Positions 25,332-34,168 of a stretch of DNA of 64,000 nt are shown here, one piece after another (position 1 is the stretch's first letter; each line of letters begins with the position of its first letter). A program made the position numbers and the translations under genes. Source of the DNA: Devosia nitrariae (GTDB taxonomy: Bacteria > Pseudomonadota > Alphaproteobacteria > Rhizobiales > Devosiaceae). The stretch spans positions 423,618 through 487,617 of the forward strand of contig NZ_BSNS01000022.1 in assembly GCF_030160115.1 (NCBI RefSeq), given 5' to 3'. A model generated the notes under the pieces. The model did no database searches. It saw only the letters and a list, made by a program, of their open reading frames with translations, and had not been told where the DNA came from.

Positions 25332-26031
25332 GGTCCCATTCGACCGGCCATACACCGGTCACTCCTTTACGCGTTTTGATAAGCTCCACCCGCCAGCGCG
25401 GGGCCCCGAGTCCCGGCCGGTACTGGCCGGTGCGCCAGGCAGGGGCGCTGGCCTCCGCCCCGATCCGCCAGCGCATGTCGGCGGCTGTCGAAAGGCCAAG
25501 GTCCGGCCTGGTGCCGACGATGAAGGCGGTGGCGCCGTGCCGGCCGGCCCGCATGGAAAGACGGCGGCTGGCGGTGAAATCATAGGCGCGGTCGTTCTCG
25601 GGCAGGATTCCGATAGCGGCGGCGACCGCCGGATGCGACAGGGCTTCCTCCAGCGCCCAGAGCACGTTGACGGGCTTTGCGACGCGCAGGTGCACCAGCC
25701 GGTTGGGATCGATCCCATAGGCGGCAAGACCGATGGGGTAGAGCCTGCCCATGTCGAAGGCGACGAACGAGGGCAGCACGAAGAGAATGTGCCCGGCACG
25801 CGTCTCGAGAATGCGCCGAAGCGCCCCGAGCCCGAAGCCGAGAGTGGCAGAGAGGTCCGCATGGCTTGCCGGCAGCAGCTCGTGCAGCGCTCCGGTCACC
25901 AGGCCCCTCCCCGGCAGCGCCGCATCGATCCCGGCAGCCCCCATCGGCGCGCTCGGCCAGGCCTGCGGGGAAATCCGTTCCGTTTCGGTGATCCGGGCGC
26001 GTAGCGCCGCAAGGTTCTGGAGACTGGACAT
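25237..26031 (-). CDS. imuA: ImuA, mutasome accessory protein (RecA-like)
   Basis: ATG 26031 gives a 264-residue product, MSSLQNLAALRARITETERI, with GRGLVTGALHELLPASHAD, the usual ImuA/SulA-like segment, and a RecA-like core (ILFVLPSFVAFDMGRLYP). ImuA helps the ImuB-DnaE2 mutasome in damage-induced mutagenesis. It starts only two bases after the stop of the endonuclease III-like gene, and its end overlaps imuB by 95 bases in another frame. Confidence 0.85.
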   Translation of the reverse strand: MSSLQNLAALRARITETERISPQAWPSAPMGAAGIDAALPGRGLVTGALHELLPASHADLSATLGFGLGALRRILETRAGHILFVLPSFVAFDMGRLYPIGLAAYGIDPNRLVHLRVAKPVNVLWALEEALSHPAVAAAIGILPENDRAYDFTASRRLSMRAGRHGATAFIVGTRPDLGLSTAADMRWRIGAEASAPAWRTGQYRPGLGAPRWRVELIKTRKGVTGVWPVEWDHETLSFRVAAPLGDRTPLRVDRRRGGQPAAA

Positions 26032-26033
26032 GT

Positions 26034-26786
26034 CTAGCCACCCTGCCGATCCGGATGGAAGGCTTGAGGAGAAAAAGCCGAGAGGGGCGCAACCGCCGAC
26101 GAATTGGCCGTTGGACACATCAGCCGCAGCGGACAAGGTGCGCATCTGGGCCGGCCTGCCGTGCAGAAGACCCTTCCCAGAAACTGCATCAGAATGTGAT
26201 GCGTCTCGGTGTCGTCGGCGCTCCATTGGTCGGGGACCAGCTGGTTGAGTAGGCGCGATGCAAGCTTATGCGGCGTTCCGGGCGGCACCAGCCCGAAGCG
26301 CATAGCAACGCGGTAGTGGGTGGTATCGACGCAGAGTACGCGCCTGTGGAGCGTGCTGAAATTGAGGACGGCCGTGCTGGCCTTGGGGCCGATCCCGGGC
26401 AGGCTCTCGAGCCACGTCTGCGCCGCCTCGACCGGCCGGTTGCCGAGGAAATCTAGATCGAGCCGCTGGCGCCGGCGCATGATCGCCTGCAGCGCGCTCG
26501 GCACGTAGAACGCCTTCTTTTCGGGGAAAGTGGTCTGCCCAATCCTGGCCAGGAGGTCGCCGGCGCGCATCCGCGCCACCGGCTCCCAGGTGGGAAAGCT
26601 GTTGGCAAGCCCCTCGAATGCGGACTTGGCGATTCCATCGCGCGTACGCCCCGAGAGCATGGCAAAGACCATCTGGCTCACCGGGTCCATCCGGCGCGTG
26701 GCTGCCACCGGCCCAAAGGCTGCCGACAGCAGCTCATGGGCGCGCGCAAGCCTGTTCTCCATCACAAAAGGCAGCGTCAGTTGCAT
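26034..26786 (-). CDS. Endonuclease III-like HhH-GPD DNA glycosylase
   Basis: The 250 residues hold a helix-hairpin-helix with the catalytic Lys (LPGIGPKASTAVL), the catalytic Asp in VDTTHYRVAMRFG, and a perfect iron-sulfur pattern C-x6-C-x2-C-x5-C (CTAGRPRCAPCPLRLMC). All key residues of endonuclease III are kept, so it should remove damaged bases and nick the strand. The start at 26786 (MQLTLPF) is chosen because the LexA box lies directly in front. It heads the imuA-imuB-dnaE2 operon. Confidence 0.82.
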   Translation of the reverse strand: MQLTLPFVMENRLARAHELLSAAFGPVAATRRMDPVSQMVFAMLSGRTRDGIAKSAFEGLANSFPTWEPVARMRAGDLLARIGQTTFPEKKAFYVPSALQAIMRRRQRLDLDFLGNRPVEAAQTWLESLPGIGPKASTAVLNFSTLHRRVLCVDTTHYRVAMRFGLVPPGTPHKLASRLLNQLVPDQWSADDTETHHILMQFLGRVFCTAGRPRCAPCPLRLMCPTANSSAVAPLSAFSPQAFHPDRQGG

Positions 26787-26798
26787 ACCCTGATTTAA

Positions 26799-26813
26799 GA
26801 ACAAAAAGAGAAC
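26799..26813. promoter_or_regulatory. LexA (SOS) box
   Basis: GAAC-AAAAAGA-GAAC matches the alphaproteobacterial LexA site GAAC-N7-GAAC (GTTC-N7-GTTC on the coding strand). It ends 13 bases before the start of the glycosylase gene, placed to block the promoter of the four-gene operon until DNA damage. Confidence 0.8.
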
Positions 26814-26994
26814 ACGAGCAACCGGATTCCGCATCCACACCGCAGAATCCGGCTATGTCCTTGATTCAAAAAGGCGAGAAATTCCGGGGATGTGAGGCGG
26901 GATACCCTTCACTCCGTAAGCGCCTTCAAGCCCGAGCTTCGTTGTCAGCTGGCCACCAGTGTGCAAGCATTCCCGCAATGTCGAGGTTGGGTAG

Positions 26995-27342
26995 ATGAGC
27001 GTCACGGTTTCCTGCCATTGCGGACGGATTCGGCTCGAAGTGAGTGCGGAGCTCACCGAGGTGGTGGAGTGCAACTGCTCGCTCTGCGTGCGATCGGGCT
27101 TCCTGCATTGGTACGTCCAGCCCGACCAGGTCAAATTCCTCACCGAGAATCAGGGCGCGAGCACCTATTGGTGGCGAAGCGCGACGGGCGGACAGCACTT
27201 CTGCGCGAACTGCGGAACGGCGATTCTGCGAACCTCGACCGAGTACCCGCCACCCGTGTCGGTCAATGCGCGCTGCATCGAGGGAGTCGAGCTTGCTTCG
27301 CTGACCATCCACCAGTTCGATGGCAAGCACGCTTATCCGTGA
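26995..27342 (+). CDS. GFA family zinc-binding protein
   Basis: The 115-residue protein has the Cys pattern of glutathione-dependent formaldehyde-activating (GFA/CENP-V) proteins: SCHCGRIRLEV, then V-E-C-N-C-S-L-C-V-R-S-G, and HFCANCGTAI. These Cys bind two zinc ions. Most members have no proven reaction; S-hydroxymethylglutathione formation is shown for only a few. Confidence 0.88.
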   Translation: MSVTVSCHCGRIRLEVSAELTEVVECNCSLCVRSGFLHWYVQPDQVKFLTENQGASTYWWRSATGGQHFCANCGTAILRTSTEYPPPVSVNARCIEGVELASLTIHQFDGKHAYP

Positions 27343-27491
27343 AGCCGGAGGCCCAGGCAACGGCACCATTGCCCGCAGCGGCGGCCTGTGCTGTATTCAT
27401 GCTTCCCTATCCTTCCGCACCCGGGAGAACGAGATGAAAGCCTTCATGTCCACTGAGAAAGGAGTTCCCTATCGAGAGGACATGAGGTTCC

Positions 27492-29426
27492 ATGCGAACG
27501 TTGAACCTGGGGATCCTGGCGCATGTCGACGCCGGAAAGACCAGCCTTACTGAACGCCTGCTCCATGCAGCCGGTGTCATCGACCGGATCGGCAGCGTCG
27601 ATGACGGCAATACCCAGACCGATACACTGGCGCTCGAACGCCGGCGCGGCATTACCATCAAGTCCGCCGTCGTCTCGTTCATCCTGAACGACATCATCGT
27701 CAACCTGATCGATACCCCCGGCCACCCGGATTTCATTGCCGAGGTGGAGCGGGTGCTGAGTGTCCTCGACGGCGCGGTGCTGGTGGTTTCGGCCGTCGAA
27801 GGCGTCCAGGCGCAAACCCGCGTGCTGATGCGTGCGCTCAAACGCCTCAATGTTCCGACGCTGATCTTCGTCAACAAGATCGACCGCGCCGGCGCGGTCG
27901 AGCAGCGCGTCCTTGCGCGCATCGGCGAGGCGCTGACGCCGGCGATCCTGCCGATGGGCTCGGTCGAGGACCCCGGCACGCGCCAGGCCCGCTTCGCGCC
28001 CTTCGAGCCCGACGACCCCGCCTTCCAGACAAGGCTCACCGAACGCCTCGCCGAAAATGACGAGGAGGTCCTCGCAGCCTTTGTCGAGGGGAGGACCCTC
28101 CCCGACGGGCGGCTGCGCGAGGCTCTCAAGGCGCAGACCCGGCAGGCACAGGTTCATCCGCTCTTCTTCGGTTCGGCCGTCACCGGCGCCGGCATCGAGC
28201 AGCTGGTTGCCGGCATCAGTCAGTTGCTGCCCGCCAGCCAAGGCGACGCGGACGGCCCCGTCTCGGGCACGGTGTTCAAGGTGGAGCGCGGCCGGGCGGG
28301 CGAGAAGATCGCCTATCTCCGCATGTTCTCGGGGACAGTGCACGCACGAGACCGGCTGCAGTTCGGTGCGGGCAAGGACGCCAAGGTCACTGCCATCGGT
28401 CACTTCGAACGCGGCGCCGCCCTCGAGAAGGGCGCGGTCGCCGCCGGGCAGATCGGCAAGCTCTGGGGGCTCGCCGACATCCGCATCGGTGATGCGATCG
28501 GCGTTCCGCGCGCAGGTCAGGGGCATCACCACTTCGCCCCGCCGACGCTCGAGACCGTCATTGTGCCAAAGCATTCCGCCGACAAGGGCGCGCTCCACGC
28601 CGCTCTCGTCGAGCTTGCCGAACAGGACCCCCTGATTAACCTCCGCCAGGACGACATCGGCCAGGAGATGTTCGTCTCGCTCTATGGCGAGGTGCAGAAG
28701 GAGGTGATCGAGGCAACGCTGGCCAGCGACTACGGCATCGAGGTCGAATTCCGCGGCACCACGACCATCTGCATCGAGCGCCCTGCCGGCACCGGCGCGG
28801 CGATTGAACTGATGGGCGCCTCGTCCAACCCGTTCATCGCGACGGTTGGGCTGCGTATCGATCCGGGCCCTCCCGGTTCAGGTTTCGAGTTCCGGCTCGA
28901 AGCGGAGCTGAGGACCATTCCGCTCTATGTCTACAAGACCGTCGACGAATTCGGCCACGCAATCGAGGCGACGGTGCGCGACACCCTGGCCCAAGGGCTT
29001 CTCGGTTGGCAGGTAAGCGACTGCATCGTCACCATGACCCATTCCAACTACAACTCGCCCTCGACCACCGCCGGCGACTTCAGGAAGCTGACGCCCCTGG
29101 TGCTGATGGACGCGATGAAGAGCTCCGGCACCCTGGTCTGCGAACCGGTCCATCGTTTCCATCTCGATATTCCGGGAGACACACTGGGCACGGTGCTGCC
29201 GGCCCTGGCGCGGCTGGGCGCGATCCCCGAAATCCCCCAGATGCGTGGCGCCTCGTCGACGCTCGAGGGCACGATCCGCGCCGCCTGCGTCGGCGATCTG
29301 CAACGCCAGCTCCCGGGCCTGACGCATGGCGAGGGCATGGTCGAATACACGTTCGACAGCTATCAGCCGGTCCATGGCGAGACCCCGGTCCGTCATCTCC
29401 ATCGACGTCATCCCGGTGCAGGTTAA
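27492..29426 (+). CDS. Tet(M)/OtrA-type tetracycline ribosomal protection GTPase
   Basis: The 644-residue protein is an EF-G-like translational GTPase: G1 AHVDAGKTSL, G3 DTPGH, G4 NKID, then domains II-V. Its length (Tet(M) is 639) and absence of the EF-G G' insertion fit the ribosomal protection group, and domain IV (VSDCIVTMTHSNYNSP, then T-A-G-D-F-R-K-L) matches Tet/OtrA proteins. Such proteins eject tetracycline from ribosomes. No Tet(M)-type attenuator leader was found. Codon use fits the neighbours, so it looks resident rather than newly acquired. Confidence 0.85.
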   Translation: MRTLNLGILAHVDAGKTSLTERLLHAAGVIDRIGSVDDGNTQTDTLALERRRGITIKSAVVSFILNDIIVNLIDTPGHPDFIAEVERVLSVLDGAVLVVSAVEGVQAQTRVLMRALKRLNVPTLIFVNKIDRAGAVEQRVLARIGEALTPAILPMGSVEDPGTRQARFAPFEPDDPAFQTRLTERLAENDEEVLAAFVEGRTLPDGRLREALKAQTRQAQVHPLFFGSAVTGAGIEQLVAGISQLLPASQGDADGPVSGTVFKVERGRAGEKIAYLRMFSGTVHARDRLQFGAGKDAKVTAIGHFERGAALEKGAVAAGQIGKLWGLADIRIGDAIGVPRAGQGHHHFAPPTLETVIVPKHSADKGALHAALVELAEQDPLINLRQDDIGQEMFVSLYGEVQKEVIEATLASDYGIEVEFRGTTTICIERPAGTGAAIELMGASSNPFIATVGLRIDPGPPGSGFEFRLEAELRTIPLYVYKTVDEFGHAIEATVRDTLAQGLLGWQVSDCIVTMTHSNYNSPSTTAGDFRKLTPLVLMDAMKSSGTLVCEPVHRFHLDIPGDTLGTVLPALARLGAIPEIPQMRGASSTLEGTIRAACVGDLQRQLPGLTHGEGMVEYTFDSYQPVHGETPVRHLHRRHPGAG

Positions 29427-29501
29427 TGAACAGAGCTGGGCCATTGCCGACAACCCCGTGCTCTGCGTGCCGCTGCGGGTCTCGCGCAGGAGCTGGCCTT
29501 C

Positions 29502-29981
29502 TCAGACGCCCCTGCCGGCAGGAACGTGTCCGGGAGCGGACACGTCGGGCCGGATGAGGGCGAGGCCGCTCTGCTTATCGACAACCTTCTGCAGGTGACC
29601 TGGTGTCTCGGTCAGCACCAGCTCCAGGGTCGGGCGCACATGCGCCTCCATCAGATGACCGGCAATCGCCGTGCCGTCGCGTCGCCCGAGCACCACATGC
29701 GCATGCACCGCCTGGGTGCCGTCCGGCGCGAGGGCGATGTCGCCGTTGAGCGATGCGACTTCCACCTGCTCGTCGATCCGGTTGTGCAGATAGTCCTTGC
29801 GCTCCCAGTCGAAATAGCCGGTGACCGCGTCGCGAAAGGCGCCGATGCCGGAAAAGCTGGCGGCGGTCAGCCCTTCGCTTGCGGCGAATTGCTCGAGCCC
29901 GTGCATGACAGGATCGCCGGTTTCAAAGACGAGCGCATAGGTGCGCTGGCCGTTCTCGTCGCTCAATATCCTGCTTTGCAT
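29502..29981 (-). CDS. DUF296 / PPC domain DNA-binding protein
   Basis: ATG 29981 with GACAGGAGGCACCG in front gives a 159-residue protein with the PPC (plants and prokaryotes conserved) fold: TYALVFETGDPVMHGLEQFA, G-I-G-A-F-R-D-A-V-T-G-Y-F-D, and a metal-like site H-A-H-V-V-L-G-R. Plant relatives are AT-hook DNA-binding proteins; bacterial copies are mostly of unknown role. It is divergent from the PoxB-like gene. Confidence 0.85.
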   Translation of the reverse strand: MQSRILSDENGQRTYALVFETGDPVMHGLEQFAASEGLTAASFSGIGAFRDAVTGYFDWERKDYLHNRIDEQVEVASLNGDIALAPDGTQAVHAHVVLGRRDGTAIAGHLMEAHVRPTLELVLTETPGHLQKVVDKQSGLALIRPDVSAPGHVPAGRGV

Positions 29982-30024
29982 CGGTGCCTCCTGTCGTCGG
30001 TCTTCGACCAACTCGTGCTGCCGA

Positions 30025-30047
30025 CAAGGGTTCCGGGCTAACCCTTG
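30025..30047. promoter_or_regulatory. Inverted repeat between DUF296 and PoxB-like genes
   Basis: CAAGGGTT (30025-30032) and AACCCTTG (30040-30047) are perfect 8-bp arms over a 7-base spacer in the 216-base divergent promoter region. A dimeric regulator could control both genes here. Confidence 0.45.
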
Positions 30048-30197
30048 CTGGCAGCGTCGGGCCGCGCGCGGCCACTCAGGTTGAAAGCGCATGAAAGCAG
30101 GGAACCGGACGGTGGCCCATTGGTTGGTCTCACAGGTCAGGGCCTGGGGCGGGCGAAAGCCCGTGAACCAAGCCAAAAGAGCCGCGAGGACTACGCC

Positions 30198-31955
30198 ATG
30201 GCCGAACAAACCGCCGCCGATATTCTCGTTGAAAGTCTCATCGATTGGGGCGTCGACACCGTTTTCGGCATACCCGGCGACGGCATCAACGGCATCATCG
30301 AGGCGCTGCGCAAGCGCCAGGACGACATCCGCTTCATCCAGACGCGGCATGAGGAATCCGCTGCCCTCGCCGCCTGCGGCCATGCCAAGTGGACCGGGCG
30401 CCTTGGCGTGTGCATCGCCACGTCCGGCCCCGGAGGCCTGCATCTGCTCAACGGGCTCTACGATGCAAAGCTCGACCACCAGCCGGTCCTGACCATCACC
30501 GGCCTGCCGTTCCACGACATGCTGCATACCCAGAACCAGCAGGACATCGAGCTCGACAAGGTGTTCATGGATGTGGCCGTCTACAACAACCGCGTCATGG
30601 GGCCCAGTCACGTTGAGAACACCGTGGACCTCGCCTGCCGCACGGCCCTCGCCTATCGCGGCGTCGCGCATATCACCATGCCGGTCGACGTCCAGTCCAT
30701 GTCCGTGGACCCCAAGCAGCGCTCCGAGCGCAACGTCCCGGGCCGCGCCTCCGACCTGATGGCAAAGTCGGCGCGCCTTCCCGACGAGGACCAGCTGGCG
30801 CGCGCCGCCACGATCCTCAACGCGGGCAGGAAGACCGTGATTCTTGCAGGCCAGGGAGCGCTCGGGGCGGGCGACAAGTTGATCGCGCTGGCCGAGAGGC
30901 TCGCGGCACCAATCGTCAAGCCGCTCTTGGGTAAAGCCACGGTGCCGGACGACAGCCCCTATACGACCGGGGGCATCGGCCTCCTCGGCACCCGCCCGTC
31001 CCAGGAAGCCCTCGAGGACTGCGATACCCTGCTCATCGCCGGGTCGAGCTTCCCCTACATCGAATACTATCCCAAGCCCGACAGGGCCCGGGCCGTGCAG
31101 GTCGATCTCGACCCGCAATGCATAGGCCTGCGCTTTCCGGTGGAAGCGGGGCTGGTCGGCGACACCGGCAAGGTGATCGATGCCCTCTTACCCCGTCTCG
31201 ACTATCGCGAGGACCGTTCGTTCCTCGACAAGGCACAGGCCGGGATGGACGAGTGGAACGCGCTGATGGTCGAGCGCGGCACGCGGGACGATAAGCCGAT
31301 GAAGCCGCAGGTGGTGGCCTATGAACTCAACAAGCTTCTGACCGACGATGCCATCGTTGCAACCGACTCGGGCACCATCACCACATGGGCTGCCCGCTAC
31401 CTCGACATGCGCGGATCGCGCAAATTCTCCTGTTCGGGCAACCTTGCCACCATGGCTTGCGGCCTGCCCTACGCGATCGCGGCGGCAATCGCCTATCCCT
31501 CGCGCCAGGTGGTCTGCTTCATCGGCGACGGCGGGGTCAGCATGCTCATCGGCGACCTCGCCACCTGCATCAAATACGATCTCGACATCAAGATCGTGGT
31601 CATCAAGAACAACACGCTCGGCCAGATCAAATGGGAGCAGATGGTGTTCCTCGGCAACCCGGAATATGTCTGCGACCTGCAGCCGATCGACTTTGTGACC
31701 GTCGCCCGCGGATTCGGCGTACGCGCCTATGGCATCGATGACCCGGCCGATTGCGGCGGCATCCTGCGCGAGGCGTTCGCCACGCGCGGCCCCGCCCTTA
31801 TCGAAGCAACGGTCGATCCGCACGAACCGCCGATGCCGCCCAAGGCTACGCTGAAACAGGCAACCAAATTCGCCCAGTCCCTGGCCAAGGGTTCTCCGGC
31901 CCGCGAGAAGATCGCCCTGACCGTCGCCTCGGATGTCGTTCGCGAGATCGTCTGA
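30198..31955 (+). CDS. Thiamine-diphosphate enzyme, pyruvate oxidase/PoxB-like
   Basis: The 585 residues form the three-domain ThDP fold: Pyr domain with the activating Glu in Q-T-R-H-E-E-S-A-A, central FAD/Rossmann-type domain, and the PP domain with the metal/ThDP motif beginning GDGGVSMLIGDLATC and ending with the paired Asn. LGQIKWEQMVFLGNPEY is typical of PoxB/pyruvate oxidase. The reaction would turn pyruvate into acetate with electrons to quinone, or into acetyl phosphate. Acetolactate synthase is less likely. ATG 30198 (MAEQTAADILVESL) is the family-like start. Confidence 0.82.
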   Translation: MAEQTAADILVESLIDWGVDTVFGIPGDGINGIIEALRKRQDDIRFIQTRHEESAALAACGHAKWTGRLGVCIATSGPGGLHLLNGLYDAKLDHQPVLTITGLPFHDMLHTQNQQDIELDKVFMDVAVYNNRVMGPSHVENTVDLACRTALAYRGVAHITMPVDVQSMSVDPKQRSERNVPGRASDLMAKSARLPDEDQLARAATILNAGRKTVILAGQGALGAGDKLIALAERLAAPIVKPLLGKATVPDDSPYTTGGIGLLGTRPSQEALEDCDTLLIAGSSFPYIEYYPKPDRARAVQVDLDPQCIGLRFPVEAGLVGDTGKVIDALLPRLDYREDRSFLDKAQAGMDEWNALMVERGTRDDKPMKPQVVAYELNKLLTDDAIVATDSGTITTWAARYLDMRGSRKFSCSGNLATMACGLPYAIAAAIAYPSRQVVCFIGDGGVSMLIGDLATCIKYDLDIKIVVIKNNTLGQIKWEQMVFLGNPEYVCDLQPIDFVTVARGFGVRAYGIDDPADCGGILREAFATRGPALIEATVDPHEPPMPPKATLKQATKFAQSLAKGSPAREKIALTVASDVVREIV

Positions 31956-31958
31956 GGT

Positions 31959-33545
31959 TCAGGGCAGAGTGAAGCTCCCCTCAAGCCTTGTCATCTCGAA
32001 GGAGTCGACGCGAATTTCGAGTTCGAGCTGCCACTCGCCCGCCACGGGGACGGGCATATCGACAACCCTCCAGACGCCGTCGACCTCGATGGCGTCGCGC
32101 CTGATCGCTTCGATGCCGAGCGTTGGCGAGAACAGCGTGACGGCAATCGACTGGACCGGCATGGACGCGCCCCCGGCATCGGTCAGCGCGATGTCGAGGG
32201 TGGCGGGTCCGGCCCGGCCGGGCGAGACCGTGACCATCGCCATGGTCTCGCCGCCCATCAGGTGGAAAGCGACCGGGTCGGTGGCGGCGAGCGTTGCAGC
32301 CGGAGCCAGTGCGCGCGGCGGCGGTGTGAACCGCCAGCCGGCGACGAGCCCGAGGATCATCACCACCAGCACCATCTCGAGGCTGATGGATCGACGCAAG
32401 CGGCGCCGCGCACCGGGCTCGCCCGTCAGCGCCGGCGTCGTCAGCCACCATCGATTGAGGACCGCCAGGGCAAAGAGCCCGATGATGAGGCCGAGCTTGG
32501 CCGCAAGGATCATCGCGTAGGGCGATAGCCAGTTCGAACCGGGCGCACCCATCTGGGTGATGGCGAGTGTCAGCCCCGCCAGGACCAGCGGCACCACCGC
32601 ATAGGGAGCGAGCCGCGAGAACGCTGCCAGCGCGCGGTCGGCCCGCGTCGAAGGCTCGGCCAGCAGCAGCCAAAGCGGCAGCAGCGCCCCGACCCAGACG
32701 AGGATACCAGCAATGTGGAGAAACACCGCCGGCCGCGTCAGCCATTGCGGTGCGGCAGCGCCGGCATGGCCGCTCAAGGCAAGCGAGAGGGCAGCAAGGA
32801 TGCCGGCGACGACGCCGAGACCGGCGACCTTCCTGCTGTCCGCAAGGCTACCGAGAGTCGTAAGGAACGCCGCGCCCGCAACGACGGCCGTCAGGCCATA
32901 GCTGGTCGAAAGCGCCGCGCTCCACACCCGGCCTTCGATGATGGCGGGCAGGGGTAACCCAAGGGCATCGAGACCCTGCAGGGCGAGCGTGGCCGGTACC
33001 AGCAACATCCCGAAGACCGAGAGGCCGGTGGCCACGCGCCTGGCCGCTGGTGGGATCGGCGCGACGACTGCAAAGACTGCACCGCCGACGCCGACGAACA
33101 TCGAAACGAAGAGGAGCGTCTTGCCGGCCCAGAGCATGGCGACCACCGCCCGATCGGTTGCCGCCTCCGCAGTCGCCGCGCCCGTCATCTGGCCGACGGA
33201 GAAAACGAGTGCACCCGCGATCGGATGACCGTCCGCCGAGACCACCCGCCAGCTCAGCACATGAGTGCCGCTGCCGAGAGACGGCATGGGAACCGCGATA
33301 TCCTGGCCCGCGGCCGCGCCTCCAGCCAAGTCGGCCGCGTTGCCGTCCGGCTCGACGAGCTTCAGCGCCAGAGGCGAAACCGGCTCGTTGAAATGCAGCA
33401 CGACCCGGTCCGGCGCTGCTTCGAGGACCGCGTTGTCCACCGGATCGGTGGAAAGAAGCTGGGCGTGGGCCAGAGCCTCGACTGGCGCAACGACCAAGAG
33501 TAGCAGCAGGCAGACGAACCGTCGCAGGCAAAGGGCCTTACGCAT
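31959..33545 (-). CDS. CopC-CopD fusion, copper import protein (YcnJ-like)
   Basis: After a signal peptide (cut near ALA-HAQ) the 528-residue protein begins with a CopC domain whose first mature residue is His, the copper-brace position, and a second His in SADGHPIAG. Then come about eight membrane helices of a CopD domain (residues about 135-400), and a periplasmic tail of about 120 residues. CopC-CopD fusions bring copper into the cell. It is the last gene of a three-gene operon with YcnI and a DUF2946 protein. Confidence 0.87.
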   Translation of the reverse strand: MRKALCLRRFVCLLLLLVVAPVEALAHAQLLSTDPVDNAVLEAAPDRVVLHFNEPVSPLALKLVEPDGNAADLAGGAAAGQDIAVPMPSLGSGTHVLSWRVVSADGHPIAGALVFSVGQMTGAATAEAATDRAVVAMLWAGKTLLFVSMFVGVGGAVFAVVAPIPPAARRVATGLSVFGMLLVPATLALQGLDALGLPLPAIIEGRVWSAALSTSYGLTAVVAGAAFLTTLGSLADSRKVAGLGVVAGILAALSLALSGHAGAAAPQWLTRPAVFLHIAGILVWVGALLPLWLLLAEPSTRADRALAAFSRLAPYAVVPLVLAGLTLAITQMGAPGSNWLSPYAMILAAKLGLIIGLFALAVLNRWWLTTPALTGEPGARRRLRRSISLEMVLVVMILGLVAGWRFTPPPRALAPAATLAATDPVAFHLMGGETMAMVTVSPGRAGPATLDIALTDAGGASMPVQSIAVTLFSPTLGIEAIRRDAIEVDGVWRVVDMPVPVAGEWQLELEIRVDSFEMTRLEGSFTLP

Positions 33546-33598
33546 GCATCAACCTCCCGAACGGGAAGCGGGGCGCGGACGGCCGCGCCCCGGCAACC

Positions 33599-34117
33599 TC
33601 AGTGGCCGGCAGCCTCGACCGGAACGAGCTCGAGGCTCGGGGCCGGCATCTCGGCATTCTCGTCGCCGCTCACGTCGATCCAGGCTTCCTCGCCATCGGC
33701 GCATTCCTGGATGGTCGGGAAGTAGAACGTGCCCGGCTCCAGGGTGCCTGCGAAGGTGCCGCGGAAGACGAACTCATCGTACCACTCGTTGGGCAGGTTG
33801 CCATCTTTCCAGATGATTTCCCTGACGCCTTCGGTCAGCGTCGCGCCGTGGTTGTCGTAGCCCTCTTCATAAGGACCGACGACCGTTTCGAGGGTCCAGC
33901 CGGCCTTTGGCATGGGCTTGACGTTGAAAAAGCCTACCGGGATCTGCACGCGCACCACATTGGTGGCCTCGGTCCCGCAGCCGTGCGGAATGCGCAGCAC
34001 CGCCTTATAGGTCGAGCCGATGCCGGCCTGCCTGACTTCGAGGGTCGCGTGGGCGAAGACGGGACCGGCGGCCAGAACGGCAGCGGCGATGGCCGCGCCG
34101 GAAAGAAAACGGATCAT
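33599..34117 (-). CDS. YcnI-like DUF1775 periplasmic copper-binding protein
   Basis: ATG 34117 (CTGGAGACATATC in front) gives 172 residues: signal peptide MIRFLSGAAIAAAVLAAGPV, mature start at H-A-T-L-E with the N-terminal His used for copper, then YKAVLRIPHGCGTEATNVVR and WYDEFVFRGTFAG, the DUF1775 hallmarks. YcnI binds copper with its N-terminal His and a Glu, and hands it to YcnJ-type importers, the product of the next gene. Confidence 0.9.
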   Translation of the reverse strand: MIRFLSGAAIAAAVLAAGPVFAHATLEVRQAGIGSTYKAVLRIPHGCGTEATNVVRVQIPVGFFNVKPMPKAGWTLETVVGPYEEGYDNHGATLTEGVREIIWKDGNLPNEWYDEFVFRGTFAGTLEPGTFYFPTIQECADGEEAWIDVSGDENAEMPAPSLELVPVEAAGH

Positions 34118-34168
34118 GATATGTCTCCAGTGATTTGAGGTGTTTGGCAGCAAGGGGCTGCCAGGCAA

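Noticed and set aside
27343..27491. Possible Tet(M)-style leader peptide and attenuator before the ribosomal protection gene
   Set aside because: No short peptide with a following pair of competing hairpins could be found; the small frame at 27434 runs into the gene in another frame.
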